Part shown: positions 1 to 14,600 of the stretch, piece by piece | Layout: every line of letters starts with the position of its first letter | How positions within the stretch are numbered: position 1 is the stretch's first letter | Source of the DNA: Chamaelirium japonicum | Lineage: Eukaryota; Streptophyta; Magnoliopsida; Liliales; Melanthiaceae | Direction of reading: 5' to 3' | Assembly: GCA_947650365.1 (NCBI GenBank) | Contig: OX393552.1 | Location: 24,463,444-24,527,443, forward strand | DNA length: 64,000 bases | Position numbers and translations under genes: made by a program | The notes under the pieces: model-generated | The model's database searches: none | What the model was told of the DNA's origin: nothing | What the model saw: only the letters and a program-made list of their open reading frames with translations

Positions 1-331
1 TTAAATAACTAGCATAAATGCATCATGTGATATGTTTTCTTAAATGGTTAGTTTAATAGGGTGAGACAAAAGAGTGGACGAGAGTGACATGGAGAGGGAG
101 GAGAAAGAGAGATTATGACAAGGGGTGAGAGAGCGGCAGAGAGGGGCAAGTCATAGAGAACATAAGTTATGAGAGAGAGAGTGATAGAGGATGAGGTAGA
201 TATTGAGAGACAAATAGAGAGAGAGAGTGTGTGTGGCAAAGAAGGAAGAGAAGAGAGGGCGAGGCATAGTGGTCGCAAAGAGAGTGTGTGTGGCAAAGAA
301 GGAAGAGAAGAGAGGGTGAGGCCTAGAGGTC

Positions 332-363
<32 letters not shown>

Positions 364-378
364 AGGGAGGGAGGGAGG

Positions 379-426
<48 letters not shown>

Positions 427-2682
427 ACAAAAAACAAAAAAATCCGTACTTGATTGCCAAAGGTGGTGTTGTTATGAGAGAGACAAAATAATGTTTTTAT
501 ATTTATTTTTTTAATGATATTCAAACTAATTATTATACAAGGCTTAAAGGTTGTTTGAAAGTCTTGGTTCCTTGAGTGTCTCGTGTTATTTGACAACAGA
601 CAATTTCTACCTGCCTTACATACCGTCTAGTCGGTTGGTGCCCGAAAATGCCAAATGGACGCACTGACTACACTGGCCCAGAGGACCAAAAGGAATAATT
701 GGGCCACCTACTTTAACCTGTATCATTTTGTGTTGTCTTCAAAATTGCAAATATTCAGTTTTGGTGGATTGTATGTATTCTCTTGATTCATATTAAGCAA
801 GTCATTGCTTGAAATAATATAAGAAATGTTTTGCTATCTTTGCGTTATTAGTCAAAAGCATAGCAAGATGGATGTGCATATCCCAATTTTTTGTTTATGT
901 AGGAAGACAAAGTGAAGTTGTTTGGAGTGTTATATAGTCATTGAATACCATTTGGACTTTAAAAGAACATTATATAGGGTCGTTACTCGATAATTGGGCA
1001 GGAGCCAGCCATATGAGCATATGACTACCACCTTAAAGAAAATTGAGCTTTGTTAGTATTAGAAAGTGAATACACTAAGGGAGTGTAGGAGCAACACCAA
1101 TAAAGGACAAAGTGAGGGAGGACCATATGAGATGTTTGGTTATATGTATGATGTATCATGTCCTTCAATAGATAGGGTTCTCAATGTACGTAGAAAGGCT
1201 AAGGAAGTGGGAATAGACCAAAAATGATTTGGACTAAAGTAGAGTGGAGTTTTGATGACATTTTCCATTTGGTAGGATTAGGTCTTGAATGAGAAACAAA
1301 TCACAAAGTGTATGCTATAATGTCCACCATGAAAAGATGAAACACAGATTCTTGCTTATGTTAATTTCTAACTCCTGGACAAATTTCATGAAGCATAATA
1401 AGCAACCATTAGTCCTTTTATGGTTATGTAAAGTTGTATACCTTGCCATTTCTCAAGGGAAAGGTGATGCAGCCTTCTTGTTAGATTGTCACTGGTCATG
1501 TTTTTCACTAATACATTGGAGCTTCTGGAGATTTGAAACTGCAGATAGGCATGGGCCCCAAGGTATGGATTGAACCATAAACATTTTCTGCTACATGGAC
1601 ATCATTATAAGTACTATAGTGGCTTTGTTCACTACTGATACTTTATAAAACTTGCTTAGCTCAAGAATGAAAGTATATGCCAGTGAAAACTGAAATGATG
1701 TGTCATACCAATGTGATATGTAACAGATCTTAATGTGCTCCAAATTAAATATCAATCTTATTAGACTTCGGTCTCATGGTTCATGTCGGGCCACCACTTT
1801 ACTTCTATTTGGAAACTAGTGTGAAATCCGGGGCCAACACAATCACCACCACCTGGCCACGAATAGTTGCAGCGACCACTATCATCACGGTCACCATCCA
1901 ACACTCACCGGCCACCACCAACATCATCGTCCCAGTTACATTCTATTTGAGGAAACTAGGGATCAGATTTGAGGAATTTTGGAATGGAGGAATAAGAAAA
2001 GGATTTGGTTTGGGGATGAAATTACCATAAAGGATAAATTATAGGGAGGATGTTAATAACGTTATTCGGATGACTCCTCGTTTTCTTGCCTGAATAGTGG
2101 GTGAAGTTTCATTTCTTTGGCATTTAAAGAACGTGGAACAACCACATAATAGAGGCTTGTTGTGGTCCTCATTCTTCAATTGGAGCTATCATGTAGGTCA
2201 CTGATTCCCTCTTTTAAGTTGGGGCATTCTCATGATTGTGAAGTTGCGCCATTTTTCACAAATGACATTACAAACCATCTATTTATATGTATGTGAGACT
2301 AAGATTTAAAGCTATGGGCTTTTATTGGGCCATAACTTTTAATGCATCCACAACAAATGAATCTCACTAACAAATCCGTAAACACTTTCTGGTGAGAAGT
2401 ACTCTGATATTTTATTTTTGACAGTTGGAATGAAGGCCATGTGACACAACCGTATAATAGAGGCTTCAGTTTTAGTATTATTGGATTGGATTGGATCTAG
2501 ACTAGTAGGCAATAATATGTTCATCGGTAGTATTTTACTATACAATATATTTTGCTGGACACTGACAAGCAAGTGGACAATTAAAGTAGGAGAAGTAGAT
2601 CTACAATTATATTTTTCTTTCCTTGAGTTGAGAGAAGTAGATCTACACTTATACTTTTTCTTTTGATTTGTTGTACCAACAG
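1..2682. other. Region upstream of the first visible syntaxin exon, with a GA-rich microsatellite
   Basis: No gene is recognised here. Bases 160-424 are almost pure purine on the + strand: a long (GA)n tract from about 331 to 422, broken by a (GGGA)n block near 356-384. The rest is AT-rich and looks like intron or 5' flank of the syntaxin gene. Known SYP132 proteins start with about six residues before the DSFELPR block. I searched for a matching short ATG exon with a GT donor and did not find one, so that exon is probably left of the window. ORFs here are short and low-complexity. Confidence 0.5.
331..424. repeat. (GA)n / (GGGA)n microsatellite
   Basis: Uninterrupted GA dinucleotides flank a run of GGGA tetramers. 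Open frames across it encode only Arg/Glu or Ser/Leu runs and are artefacts of the repeat. Confidence 0.9.
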
Positions 2683-5600
2683 GATTCCTTTGAGCTCCCA
2701 CGAGATGAAGCTTCAAGAGATGGAGATATTGAACTAGGATTGCAGCTTCCAGCTAATTCTGGAGAACTGGGATTGGAAGGTTTTTTCAAAAAGGTAACTA
2801 ACTAACTATAGTTATCATAACTGTTCTTTTGTCCTATATGTATGTGCTTATCTAGCACTGTTGTTTAAGACTTCTGTTCATTTCCATGCTTCTTTTTTCT
2901 CTTAGGTTCAAGAGATTGAGAAGCAAATTGAGAAGCTCTCTAGGCTATTTAGGAAGCTTCAGGTATAGCTTTCCATTTTCTTTTGAAATTTTGTAAGATT
3001 TGTTGGATTCTTTTTTAACCAGTATTAAGGACTAAGGAGTTTTTATTGTTTCTTAAATGATATATTTATTTCCTTCAAAAAAAAGATCTATTTATCTTTC
3101 TAAATGGTAACCATACCCTCCCCTTTGATCTGTTCTTACGATTGGATCTTGCTTTCCTTTTCTCTTGTTGAATACTATTTGTTTTTTAATATGTTATTTC
3201 TTTGTCAGTGACAATGAGTTTAGTTAATAGGAAATGTAGAGAGGTGCCAATGTTTTTATTATGTTATAAGTAGTCTCATCCAAATTGTCATGTAACCTAT
3301 AGGATAGGACGTCTTATTTCATTCATTTCTTCAATAATTTACCAAGTTAGCTACTGAAATTGTCTCATATGGATGATTATGTTTGTTGACTTAAAATTGC
3401 TTCTCTTTTATATTGATCTTAGACTTCTTAGTATGGAATGCTCTTACTCACCAAGTGCTTTGTCTTGATGTTTTGGTATTCATTATGGGAGGGGTTGCTG
3501 TCTTGGGCTTCAAAATGTCTGACCAATATTATGAGGTCTGTAGTGTGTTCTTCTTGCAGAAAGGATCTTTGTTCCAAGCAGAAGAGATTAAGTTATAGAC
3601 ACGTATGAGGGTCTCAATCGTTAATAGGAAATGCTTTTTATTCAAACAAGCTCATGGGATCTCTATTACCAAAAACTCCGATTTTTGGAATAAGTCTCGA
3701 TTAAAACATGACTTTTTAAGTAGACGTTTGTTATGCGACTCTTTCCCGGTTTATTGAAAAAGTCATGATTTTGTGAAAAAAAACATTATTTTTTGGGTTT
3801 TAATCCCGATTTATCGAGTTTTAATCCCATCATGTACACTCAAAAAAACCTCTTCGAAAATTTTATATAAATATATTTTGAAATTCTACCGTTTGTTTCC
3901 CGACTTCAAATGCTAGTAGAGGGGGACTTTAGTGAAGATGAACCGGCTTGTACTTATGATGGGTGACAGGCATCGGTCCTCAAGTTGTGAAGCTACAGGT
4001 AGGAGTGGTGGCACTCGGTAGGGGTGGCCGGTGGGGTTGAGATGATGGTGGTAGGTCAGCGGTAGAGGGTTTGGGTGCCGTTGTAGAGGCGGGAGGAAGA
4101 AAGGGGCCCACACAATGGGGTGGCAGATGGGTTTCACTGAAGGGAAGAAACGAATGGTTTAGGTTTAAATAAGAGAAAACATGTTGGGTTCTGTCTGTTT
4201 AAGTTAAATGGGTTTTACCCAAATAACATAAGGGAGGGTGAAATGTAAAAAAGAAGAAACATGTTCGGGGTTAGTTATTTCTTTAGGGTTTTATGGGAAA
4301 TGGGTGTAGAGGAAGAAACTACAGTGATGGATGGTTGGGAACATGGTCGTGGTAAAGGATTAAGATGGATAGGGTTTGCTGCGAGGGAAAGGCCGGATAG
4401 GATTTGGGTGGATTAGGGTGTTGGTGGTTGATTGTAGTGGCATCAATGATGGATGCTTGATGATGCGCGCAGATTAAGGTGGAAATGGTGGTGGGTTGAT
4501 CGAGATGGTGGTGGTGACTCAGCTATTGACTGCGTAACGATAGCCGACGGTTAGTAGCTTCCCTGATAGGACGAGCATGGGCCTCGGGAGCGCCTCGTCA
4601 ACCTCGCTATGTTACCAAAATGGTGTCAGGCCACGATGCATTACACTTGTAAGACGGGCAAAAGAGAAGAGGAAAAGGAGAAAGGTCACTAGCGTCCAAT
4701 AGACATTAGAGTTACTCCTAACAATAAAGGCCTGGCAACTTTAGGGTTTGAGAGGACTTTTTTGTTTCGTTCATTCAACATTGAAGTAAGGGGAACCACT
4801 ACAAGGGTTTGTATGGCCTCCCACACATGGAGTGGATTATTTAGCATATCTGTGGAAACGCATTATCTTGTTAACTGCAGATATGGGCAGTTTGGGCACA
4901 AACACCTGACCTGATTCTGAAGTTTTTGTTTATGGTTTCTGGACTACTATATGAAGTTTTTGTTGAAATTGTATGCACCATTGTGTTGTTAGCTTATGCT
5001 TCTTTAGTCATTAACTTCTTGTTTACGCCTAAAGGATGCAAACGAGGAGTCAAAGGCTTTAACAAAGGCATCTTCTATGAAAGGTTAGTACATTCTAACC
5101 GTCAGTTGGTGCAACTCTTTGTATGGGTTATACGTGCTTCTAGTATAAACTTTTCATGTCTTTATAGCATAGTAGTTGACTAAGCAAATATTGGTTGCAG
5201 TAATTAAGCAGCGCATGGAGAAAGATATTGATGAAGTGGGAAAAATCGCACTCATAGCAAAGTCTAAACTTGAAGAACTGGATAAAGATGTATGCTATTT
5301 TTTTCTTTTCTTTCCCCAATGTTCTCTTGGCCTATAGTGACCACGGAGAAGATAAATAAAAGATATATTGTAAACTTCTATGCTTAAGTTTTTAAAAATG
5401 TCACCAAGAAAAGGCATAAATAATCTTAAGTTTTCTATATCATTATTCAGCATTTTTTGTTGTCCCTATACAATTCTTCTGATTTGATTTTTTTTTATCT
5501 AGTTTCGGATAAACGCTTTTTCCCCTCTTTTATTTCTCTTGTTCTTCCCTAATTTTCTTCAAATGTTCAGAAATGATGTAGAAGAAATTTCGAAATGCAA

Positions 5601-8600
5601 CTATGGTGAAGAAGAAAATACTCTAATGTTCCAATGCGTAATCTGTAGTGACAGGCAAAGTGTGTTGTTGCAGTATGCGTAATCTGTAGTGACAGTCAAA
5701 ATGTTTTATCTTCTGTTCTTTCTCTCTTTTCAACCCTTTGTTTTCTTTCTATACTCTTACCTTACCAGAAAAATTTGTTGTTGTAGTATTTGGTTAACAA
5801 TTACTTTATTCTCTTCTATTTCATAATTTTTATTTCTTTCAAGTTGGTTGAGCGTAAAACTATTGTGGTAGGGGACGTTTGAAATGGACCACCTGAATCA
5901 CTGTTCAAAAGATCCTTTTCGTCCAATCTATTGAAAGTTTTATAGCAGTATCGTATCTTGAAGCTTTTTGAAATAACTTCCGTCTTGTGGGATGGTATTT
6001 TGCTCCTTTTCTTGTATGATAAACTTGTTGCTAGTATCCTTCACATTCAAAAGCACTGACTTTGCTTTTTTATTATTCAAAACAGAATTTAACCAATAGA
6101 CAGAAACCAGGATGTGGGAAGGGGTCCGGCGTAGATAGATCAAGGACTGCAACTACCATGTAATTTGCATGCTGAGTTCATTACGCCTATATTTTCATGA
6201 AGAATTCTTTGGAGATCACTTATCTCATTTATTGATCCTATTAAATAACTGCAGTGCGTTAAAAAAGAAGTTGAAAGAGCGGATGTCTGACTTTCAGGTA
6301 AAATCTTCATGCCAAACTCTTCTGTCATCTATCGTGCTTATTTTATTCCTTGTATTCTTCATTAGAAGTTGTGTACAGTGTGGGAGGAGTTGTATTTACA
6401 CAATAAAATAAATGACTTGTGAAGAATACAGGTAAGAGTATAGATGTTCTTTTATCAAATTATAAGTAATTGCTTGAAAGTTGCACCTTTATTCCTGTTA
6501 TTGGCACCTTATTACTTATTAGATAATCATTAAATCCCTAACAGTGTGCCTTACTAGGGAAAAAGAGAAGGAACCTTTGTAATTTCCCAACGAATGATCA
6601 TAAGATATTAACTAATTGGTACTATGATTTAAAAAAAGGATACAAGATGAGAAACTAAGAAGGAAGGAGAGTGAATTTATGTGTGATAAAATAGGAGGAA
6701 AAAAGTTAATAATGTGTACTGTAGTGGTCTGGATTGTGCACATATTTATATTGTATTATCGGCTCACATGTACTGTACTGGTCCATTTGATGTGCATATG
6801 ATTCTAGTTTGTTGAAATGTGTGGTGTAGCTTCATTTAAATACTGGATACATACACACAATTTGTTGAAAGGTTTTCTAGAGCTATCATCGCTTGTCACT
6901 TTTGGAGCCGTGTCGTCGGAGATCTGACTATCATCAAGAGAATCTGGCCCTTGGTTGCTCCTGTATCGGACTAAATTCTTGGTGTCATCAACTTAGATTA
7001 TCACTGAAATTCTAAGCTCGCCATCAACAATTGCTGGAAAAGACCCCAGTTTTTGGTAACTTCTTTCATCATTGAGGTGGTTGACATCTTTTGGGTTCTG
7101 CAATCTAATCACTGAAAGGTGTCATGAAACCTTGGATTTGAATTCGTTTTCTTTGTGTGGGTATATTATGCTATCCTGATCAATTTGGGAAGTATTAGGT
7201 AAGAAGGAATCCACGTAGCCTTTAACCCTTAAACCCATAAACTCGATGTGATCCAACATGATCCACATGAACTAACTGGATCCCTATGATCTAACCAGCC
7301 CAACTCCCTATACTCGATCTGCCTGATCCAAACCTGGCCGTACTCGTAGCCCCATTAATTCTTTATATTGAGCTATTATTGACTATTTTGGTCCAATTTG
7401 AAGTCCTTTGACCTTAAAACCTTCCTGGTTGAGCCTGTATACCCCTGCATCACCTCTGACAGCCTTTCAAGCCATTTAGACCTCTAATTTCCAATAATTA
7501 ATTTTAAATCTTCCTGAAACACTAGGAAATTGGTAATGTAGCAATATTTTTTCTATAGGTGAGGCTCCCCTTAGCCTGGCCTGCATCAGTCCACCACCTT
7601 GAGTTTGAGGGAGAAAAGGGAGAAGCTGTGCATTGTTTCTAGTGAGTTATCTTTAGAAAGGTAGAAGGATCATGCAATTAGGATATGACCTTATAGAAAA
7701 GAAAGGGGGGAAGGGATTATAAAATTCAAATGCTGACAAAGACATAGCATGATCGAGTTGTCATGGGAAAACAGTATAGAGGGAATGGGATATGGGTTAC
7801 GGGATGCTCAGTACTGAAGCTGCCTACAACTCATTACCCTGTTTTTTATATGAGGATAAGAAAGAATAAAATTATGAAAGTGTTTTTCAGAACAGTAACT
7901 TTAGTAGCATGAACATATATCTTCTTGGCGCTAATTCTTGTTCAACTTGCCCTGTAGGCTTTAAGGGAAACAATCCAGCATGAATATCGGGAGGTTGTCG
8001 AGAGAAGAGTTTTTACAGGTGCCCCCATGGATATACTTAAATGGAACTAAATCCTGTAGCATATGGGGATATACTTGGTTTCCTTCTTTCTTATACAACA
8101 TTTTCTTTTCATCTCTTTTTTGACATTCTTTTCAACAGTAACGGGGACTCGTGCTGATGAAGAGGTGACACTAACCTTTTTCAATACATCCTTACTGTTG
8201 TTTATATTTTTAGTATAATAATTTTTTATTTATCATCTTTTACAGACCATTGATCGATTGATAGAGACAGGAAATAGCGAACAAATATTTCAGAAAGCAA
8301 TTCAGGAGCAGGGAAGAGGCCAGGTTTGTCCTTCATTGTTTTGTTTTTGTGTCTTCTGTATGGGTTGCAGTAATTCATGAAAGAAATCACTTTCCTTAAT
8401 AGTTTGTCAATTCATTGGCTGTGAAACTTAAAATAGAGTTCTAAACTACCAGGGAACCTTCATTTTTTGTTGTAGGTAATGGACACCCTTGCAGAAATCC
8501 AGGAGCGCCATGATACTGTGAGGGAAATAGAGAGGAAACTTCTTGAGTTGCAGCAGGTAATTACACCTCTGTGTTCACAACTCATGCACGATATGATTGA

Positions 8601-11600
8601 TCGTAATAAATTGAGGTCTGAGAGAGCACTTCTTTATGTAAATCCAAAAATTAGGTAATCAGAGATTCAGAATGCAGCACGAGTATCTTGTACCTTGATA
8701 GTGCTCAGTCATCTTAAGCCTTGGTCCTCACTTCTCATTGTGTTCTCATTTAAACTTTTCTTTGTCGTGCTCAGTCATCTTGAACTTTGGCCATCATTAT
8801 GTTCACATTAGAAAATAGTAAATGACTGGGTTGGTTTCTATATTTATTTGGACTACCTACTCTAAATTTCCATTCTACTCTTCTGAAAGGCTACCCAACT
8901 TTTAATTTGCTATTTTTCTTTTTATTATGTAGGGACTGTGGTAAAGGGCCCATTCTTTGTAGAAATGACAAATCAAATCTTCATAGTATCTTATGGTTAA
9001 TAAATAGAACTCGTGGCAAATATAAGAAGTCTAACATGACCTTAAACAAGCAGGACTTAATTGGTTTGTTAAGAAGAGGAAAAGCTGTGTGCTTGATTTG
9101 CTGCTTGGGCTTCAATGCTGACGATGAGGACGATAGTCATGATAATACTCTAAAAATTTAATTATGTAGCATCCTAACAAAACTTATATATGCATGACCG
9201 GCATGCTAATTGATCTTAGCTTTTTGTAGGGACATTGTGAGCACACAAAATTTATAAGTATCTTGACATAAAAGACCATGCTCTAGCAATCAATCATCTT
9301 GCGGCCTTGATCATCTTATTTTTTGTAGTTGTTAGGAGACGACGGCTAGGGTTTGGAGAGGAACAGAATGATTCCATTGAGGGACTCAAGCCCAATATAT
9401 GTACAGTAAACCCGACCCGACTATACAGTAAACCCGACCCATTACATTTACATTAACACTCCCCCTCAAACTCACGGTGGATCATGAACCGAGAGTTTGC
9501 CTAAAAAATGTCTGAAGCGAGCAGTCGTCAGTGGCTTCGTCAGAAAATCAGCAGTCTGCTCCGATGAGGGAATGAAAGGCAGGGAGATGGTGTGATCGAT
9601 AAACGCCTGGCGAACATAATGACAGTCAACTTCAATATGCTTTGTTCGCTCATGGAAGACCGGATTGCTAGCAATCTGAATAGCACTCCGGTTGTCACAG
9701 AAGAGAGGGGTCGGCCCGGATATCACCACTCCCAAGTCAAGTAGAAGACGGCGAAGCCAGACAATCTCGGCGGTGGTGGAAGCCATAGCCCTGTATTCGG
9801 CTTCGGTGCTGGAGCGAGCAACAGACTCCTGCTTCTTGCTGCGCCACGAAATCAGTGAGTCACCCAGAAACACACAGTATCCTGTAGTAGATCGACGAGT
9901 GTCTGCATCTCCTGCCCAATCTGCATCTGAGTAGGCGCGCAGCACCAACGGAGAGGTGGAGGGAAACAGTAGTGAACGGGTGATGGTGCCCCGGAGGTAG
10001 CGGATAATCCGGAGAACAGCTGCATGGTGTACTGACCGTGGAGCCTGAACAAACTGACTGACAATGCCAACAGCATGGGCAATGTCTGGCCGGGTCATGG
10101 TGAGATAGACAAGCATCCCAACCAACCTCTGGTAGCGGGAGACGTCCTGGAGCGGCTCACCATCTGTAGCTAGAAGCTTCAAATTGAGCTCCATGGGTGT
10201 GTCAGCAGTACGTGTGTCAGTAAGCGCAGCATCAGCAAGGATGTCGGAGATATACTTCTGCTGTGAGACCAACAGACCACGGGATGACCTGGCAATCTCA
10301 AGGCCCAGAAAGTAGCGAAGAGAGCCCAGATCTTTCATCTCAAACTGACTCTGGAGGTGCCGCTGGAGAGAGGCGATGGTGGCACTGTCATCCCCAGTGA
10401 TGAACATATCATCCACATAGAGGAGAAGAACTGCAATGCCCTGACTGGAGGAGCGAGTGAACAAGGCATAGTCGGAGTGACGCTCAACAAACCCGGCGGC
10501 CAGAACTGCACTGCGAAATCGCTCAAACCAGGCACGAGGGGCCTGCTTGAGCCCATAGATGGCTCGGCGCAACCGACACACGTGCCCTGGAGGAACTGAA
10601 GTGCCCGGAGGAGGAGCCATGTAGACTTCCTCGGAGAGATCACCGTGGAGAAACGCATTGGTGACATCCATCTGATGGAGAGGCCACCCTCGAGCAGCTG
10701 CCACAGCTAAGAGGGTGCGCACAGTAGTCATCCGAGCAACCGGAGCAAACGTCTCCTCGTAGTCAATCCCATACTCCTGGGAGAAGCCACGAGCAACGAG
10801 GCGAGCCTTGTGCCGCTCAATGGATCCATCAGGCCGAGTCTTGACCTTGAATATCCACTTGCAGCTAACAGGCACCACCCCGGAGGGACAAGGCACCAAC
10901 TCCCAGGTCTGGGTCCGCTGAAAAGCCTCAAGCTCAACTGACATGGCCTGCCGCCACTCTGGATGTAACGCTGCCTCACGGTACGATCGGGGCTCCCGAT
11001 GGGTGTGTATAGCAGTAAGAAAGGCCTGAAAGGATGGTGAATAGGAGACACTGGCAGAGTAGCCAGAAGAGTCAGGAGAGTCAGAGGGAGAAACAGAGTA
11101 GCCAAACCTGTCAGGAGAGTAGTCGTATCTGGCAGGAGGGTGATGTTCGCGCGCTGGGTAGCGCCGAACAGGAGCAGGATCCACGACCGGGGAGGAGGGG
11201 GCAGCAGCATCAGGTGAGGGAGTACCAGTGTGAACCGACGCTGGAGGAGGAGCTGCAGACCGACGAACATAGACACGAGTAACAGGTGGTGGTGGAGGTG
11301 GCGTGGGGGACTGAGGAGGTGGTGGTGGTGGTGGAGGTGGCGATGGAGACTGAGGAGGTGGTGGTGGTGGTGGAGTAGGCGTGGATGGGGCAACAGGAAC
11401 CGAGGGTAGAACAGGGATGTGGAGATGTGAGGAGGGCGAGGAGGATGACGAAGTAGGCAAGGAAAGATCCCGAGACTCAGGTGCAAAGTACGGAACATCC
11501 TCAACAAAGGAGTCGTGACGGGAGACACGGATCCGACGAGCTAAGGGATCATAGCAGCGATACCCCTTGTGCTCACGACTGAGCCCCAAGTGAACACACC

Positions 11601-14600
11601 TAACAGACCTCGCAGAAAGTTTGGTGCGCTCATGGGGAGGAAGAAGAACGAAGCACGTGCAGCCAAACGTGCGAAGAAGAGAGTAGTCAGGTGGACTGGA
11701 GTGAAGGCGCTCGTGAGGGGTGGCACCGGACAGAGCAGACGACGGAGTGATATTGATGAGGTGGACAGCCGTCATGACAGCTTCAGCCCAGTAGGAGTGA
11801 GGAACAGACGCAGAGAGAAGCAAGGCTCGTGCAGTCTCAAGGACATGACGATGCTTGCGTTCGGCAACGCCGTTCTGCTCATGGGTGTGGGGACATGACT
11901 GCTGGTGAAGAGTGCCGTGAGACTGAAGAATCTCACGCATCTCAGAGGAGAGATACTCCTTGGCACAATCAGACCGAAAGGTCTTGATTCGCCGACCAAA
12001 CTGGGTATGTATCATAGTGGTGAATCTCCTAAAGATGTGAGGTACTTCAGACCGATGACGCATGAGATAGACCCAGGTGCACCTAGAATAGTCATCAATA
12101 AAACACACATAATACATATAACCAGATAGAGAAGCAACAGGAGCAGGACCCCAAATATCCGAATGAACTAAGTCAAATAAAGCATCAGACTGGGAAGTAC
12201 TAGCGGAAAAAGGAAGAGCTAGATACTTTGCCAGTCGACAACCCGTACAGACAGAGAGGGGGGAGAAAGACGCTCGACCCAAAGCGCCCGAACGGAATAC
12301 GCTTTTGAGTCGATCACTCGATATATGACCTAACCTTCTGTGCCACAGGTCGGCATCAGAGGTGACAGACATGACAGACGCAACTGAAGACACATGGAGA
12401 TGGTCCAACTGGTAGAGTCCTTCTGCCCTACGGCCCAGCCCAATCCTCTGACCCGTCCGCGAATCCTGCACAACACAAACAGAAGGGGTGAAGGTGACAG
12501 TCAGGCCAGAGTCGCAAAGAGAACTGATGGAAATCAAATTAATATTAAGACGGGGGGCATGATGGACATGGGATAGGGTCAGGCGACCAGAAGGGTCAGA
12601 GGTGGTGGTGATGGAGCCACATTGCGGAATAGGGACGAGAGTCCCATCCGCAGTGCGAACCTCCTGGTGGGTGGTAGTGGGAGAACAGTCCGTGAGGACA
12701 GTGGAGTCAAAAGTAAGGTGACAGGAGGCACCCGAATCGAAGATCCATGGAGCAGTAGTACCAGAGGTGGCAGACAAGCCGTGCGCAGTCGCGGAGCCGG
12801 TGGAGGCTATGTGGCGAAGAAGGAGCTCCTCGAGGCGCTGAAGACGGTCCGGCTCAGGCGGCGAAGGAGCTGTGAGAGCAGTGGGGATCGGCGAGGCCTC
12901 TGCAGTAGCCGCTGTACCACCAAAGTGGCGGAAGGAAGACGAACCATGTCCTCGGCCCCGTCCACCTCGACCGCCGCGTCGATCGTCGCGAGAGGTGGAA
13001 GACCAGCGGGGGGATCTCTCATCCGGACCCCAGCGGGGGTTGCGTGGAGGACGTGTAGGGCACTCGCGCTTCATGTGGCCGGGCTCCTTGCAGTAGTGAC
13101 AAAACACAGCCTCATCGGAGAACCCGGCTGCCAGGACAGAGTCGGAGCTAGGAGCAAGTGGAGGAGGACGAGCGCCCTGAGTCTGAAGGCGGGTCTCCTC
13201 GTCGACCAAGGCGAGGAGAGCATCCTCGAGCCGAGGGAGTGGCTCACGGTGCAGGAGCTGGGCAGCTATGAGAGCAAAGTCCGGTCGAAGTGCTGCCAGG
13301 AACTGGTGCAGGTGGCCCTCGTCGAGGTAGCGCTGGAAATCCCGGGAGTGGGGGCAGGCACACCGCTCCGGAATCAGTGAGTCCAGCTCATGCCAGTAGG
13401 CACTCATCTGACTGAAGAAGTCCTGAATGGTACGCTCCCCCTGACGGGCAGACTGCGAGTCACAGATGAGCTGATGCCGGCGGGCGCCTCCGCGCGAGAG
13501 AAAACGGTCCCGGAGATACTCCCACATCGCGCGCGCTGTCGGAAGGCGGCCGATGGGAGCAAGGAGCGGACGAGTAACCGAGTCCAGGAGGTACGCCCGG
13601 ATGGCCTGATCGTGGCGGCGCCACGTAAGAGCAGCAACGGTGATGGCCGTGGTAGCAGTCGCTGCAGTAGATGCAGCACTGCTGGTGACAGAGGACGAGC
13701 CGGAGTAGTCAGTGGGAGGAGGATCCTCGCCGGTGATGTGACCCCACAGATCACGACTGGAGAGGGCGGCCTCGACGGTGAGGGACCAGTCAAGCCAGTC
13801 GCTGGCCGACGACAACTGAAACGCGACCGCCTTCAGCGGTGGAGAGATCGCAACGACGGACGGGACGGCTGGAGAGGCCATGGAGGATGCTGTAGGGTGT
13901 CAGGAGGTGTCGGGGGAGGGCTGTAGGTTGGCGGACGAGGGAGGCGGGGGCTGTAGGGGGCTCGGGAGGGGGTCGGGAGGGGCTGTAGGGGGCTCGGTAA
14001 GGGAAAAGGGGGGTCGGGTGGTGCGGAGGGAGGCGGAGGAGGCTGCCGGAGCAGGGGAAAAGGGGGTCGGGTGGGCCGGAGGGGGGGTCAGGTGGGCGGC
14101 CGGAGCAGGGGAGAGGGCTGGAAGGGGGCGGGTGGGCTGCCGGAGCAGGGGAAAAGGGGGTCGGGTGGGCCGGAGGGGGGGTCGGGTGGGCGGGAGGGCT
14201 GCCGGAGCAGGGGAACAGGGGGTCGGGTGGGCCGGAGGGGGGGTCGGGTGGGCGGCCGGAGCAGGGGAGAGGGCCGGAGGGGGGCGGGTGGGCTGCCGGA
14301 GCAGGGGAGAGGGCCGGAGGGGTGGAGGAGATGCCGGAGATGCCGCCGGAGGTGCTGCCGTCGCGCGGGAACCCTAGAGCTCTGATACCATGTTAGGAGA
14401 CGACGGCTAGGGTTTGGAGAGGAACAGAATGATTCCATTGAGGGACTCAAGCCCAATATATGTACAGTAAACCCGACCCGACTATACAGTAAACCCGACC
14501 CATTACATTTACATTAACAGTAGTGATCTATATTTCATGTTGTTGAGTGTACATAATCAAGACTTTGATAGATCTATTGAACTATAAGGCTTATCCGGTG

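Larger units (their letters stand above)
9330..14519 (-). mobile_element. Complete Ty1/copia LTR retrotransposon, antisense in a syntaxin intron
   Basis: The element is 5190 bp with direct repeats at 9330-9458 and 14391-14519. Both are 129 bp, start TG, end CA and are identical base for base. A 5-bp duplication GTAGT flanks it (9325-9329 and 14520-14524). Read on the minus strand, the 5' LTR is followed at once by TGGTATCAGAGCTCT (14390-14376), the initiator-Met-tRNA primer site. The 3' LTR is preceded by the polypurine tract GTTTGAGGGGGAG (9471-9459). It carries one full-length gag-pol ORF. Identical LTRs, a perfect duplication and an open ORF point to a recent and possibly still competent insertion. 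The very short LTR and single ORF suit the Ale/Retrofit group of copia elements, but the clade is a guess. The host exons either side are intact. Confidence 0.96.

Noticed and set aside
12622-13926. Long + strand ORFs opposite the copia gag-pol (for example 252 and 178 codons)
   Set aside because: They are antisense shadows of the gag coding frame in GC-rich DNA and lack recognisable domains.
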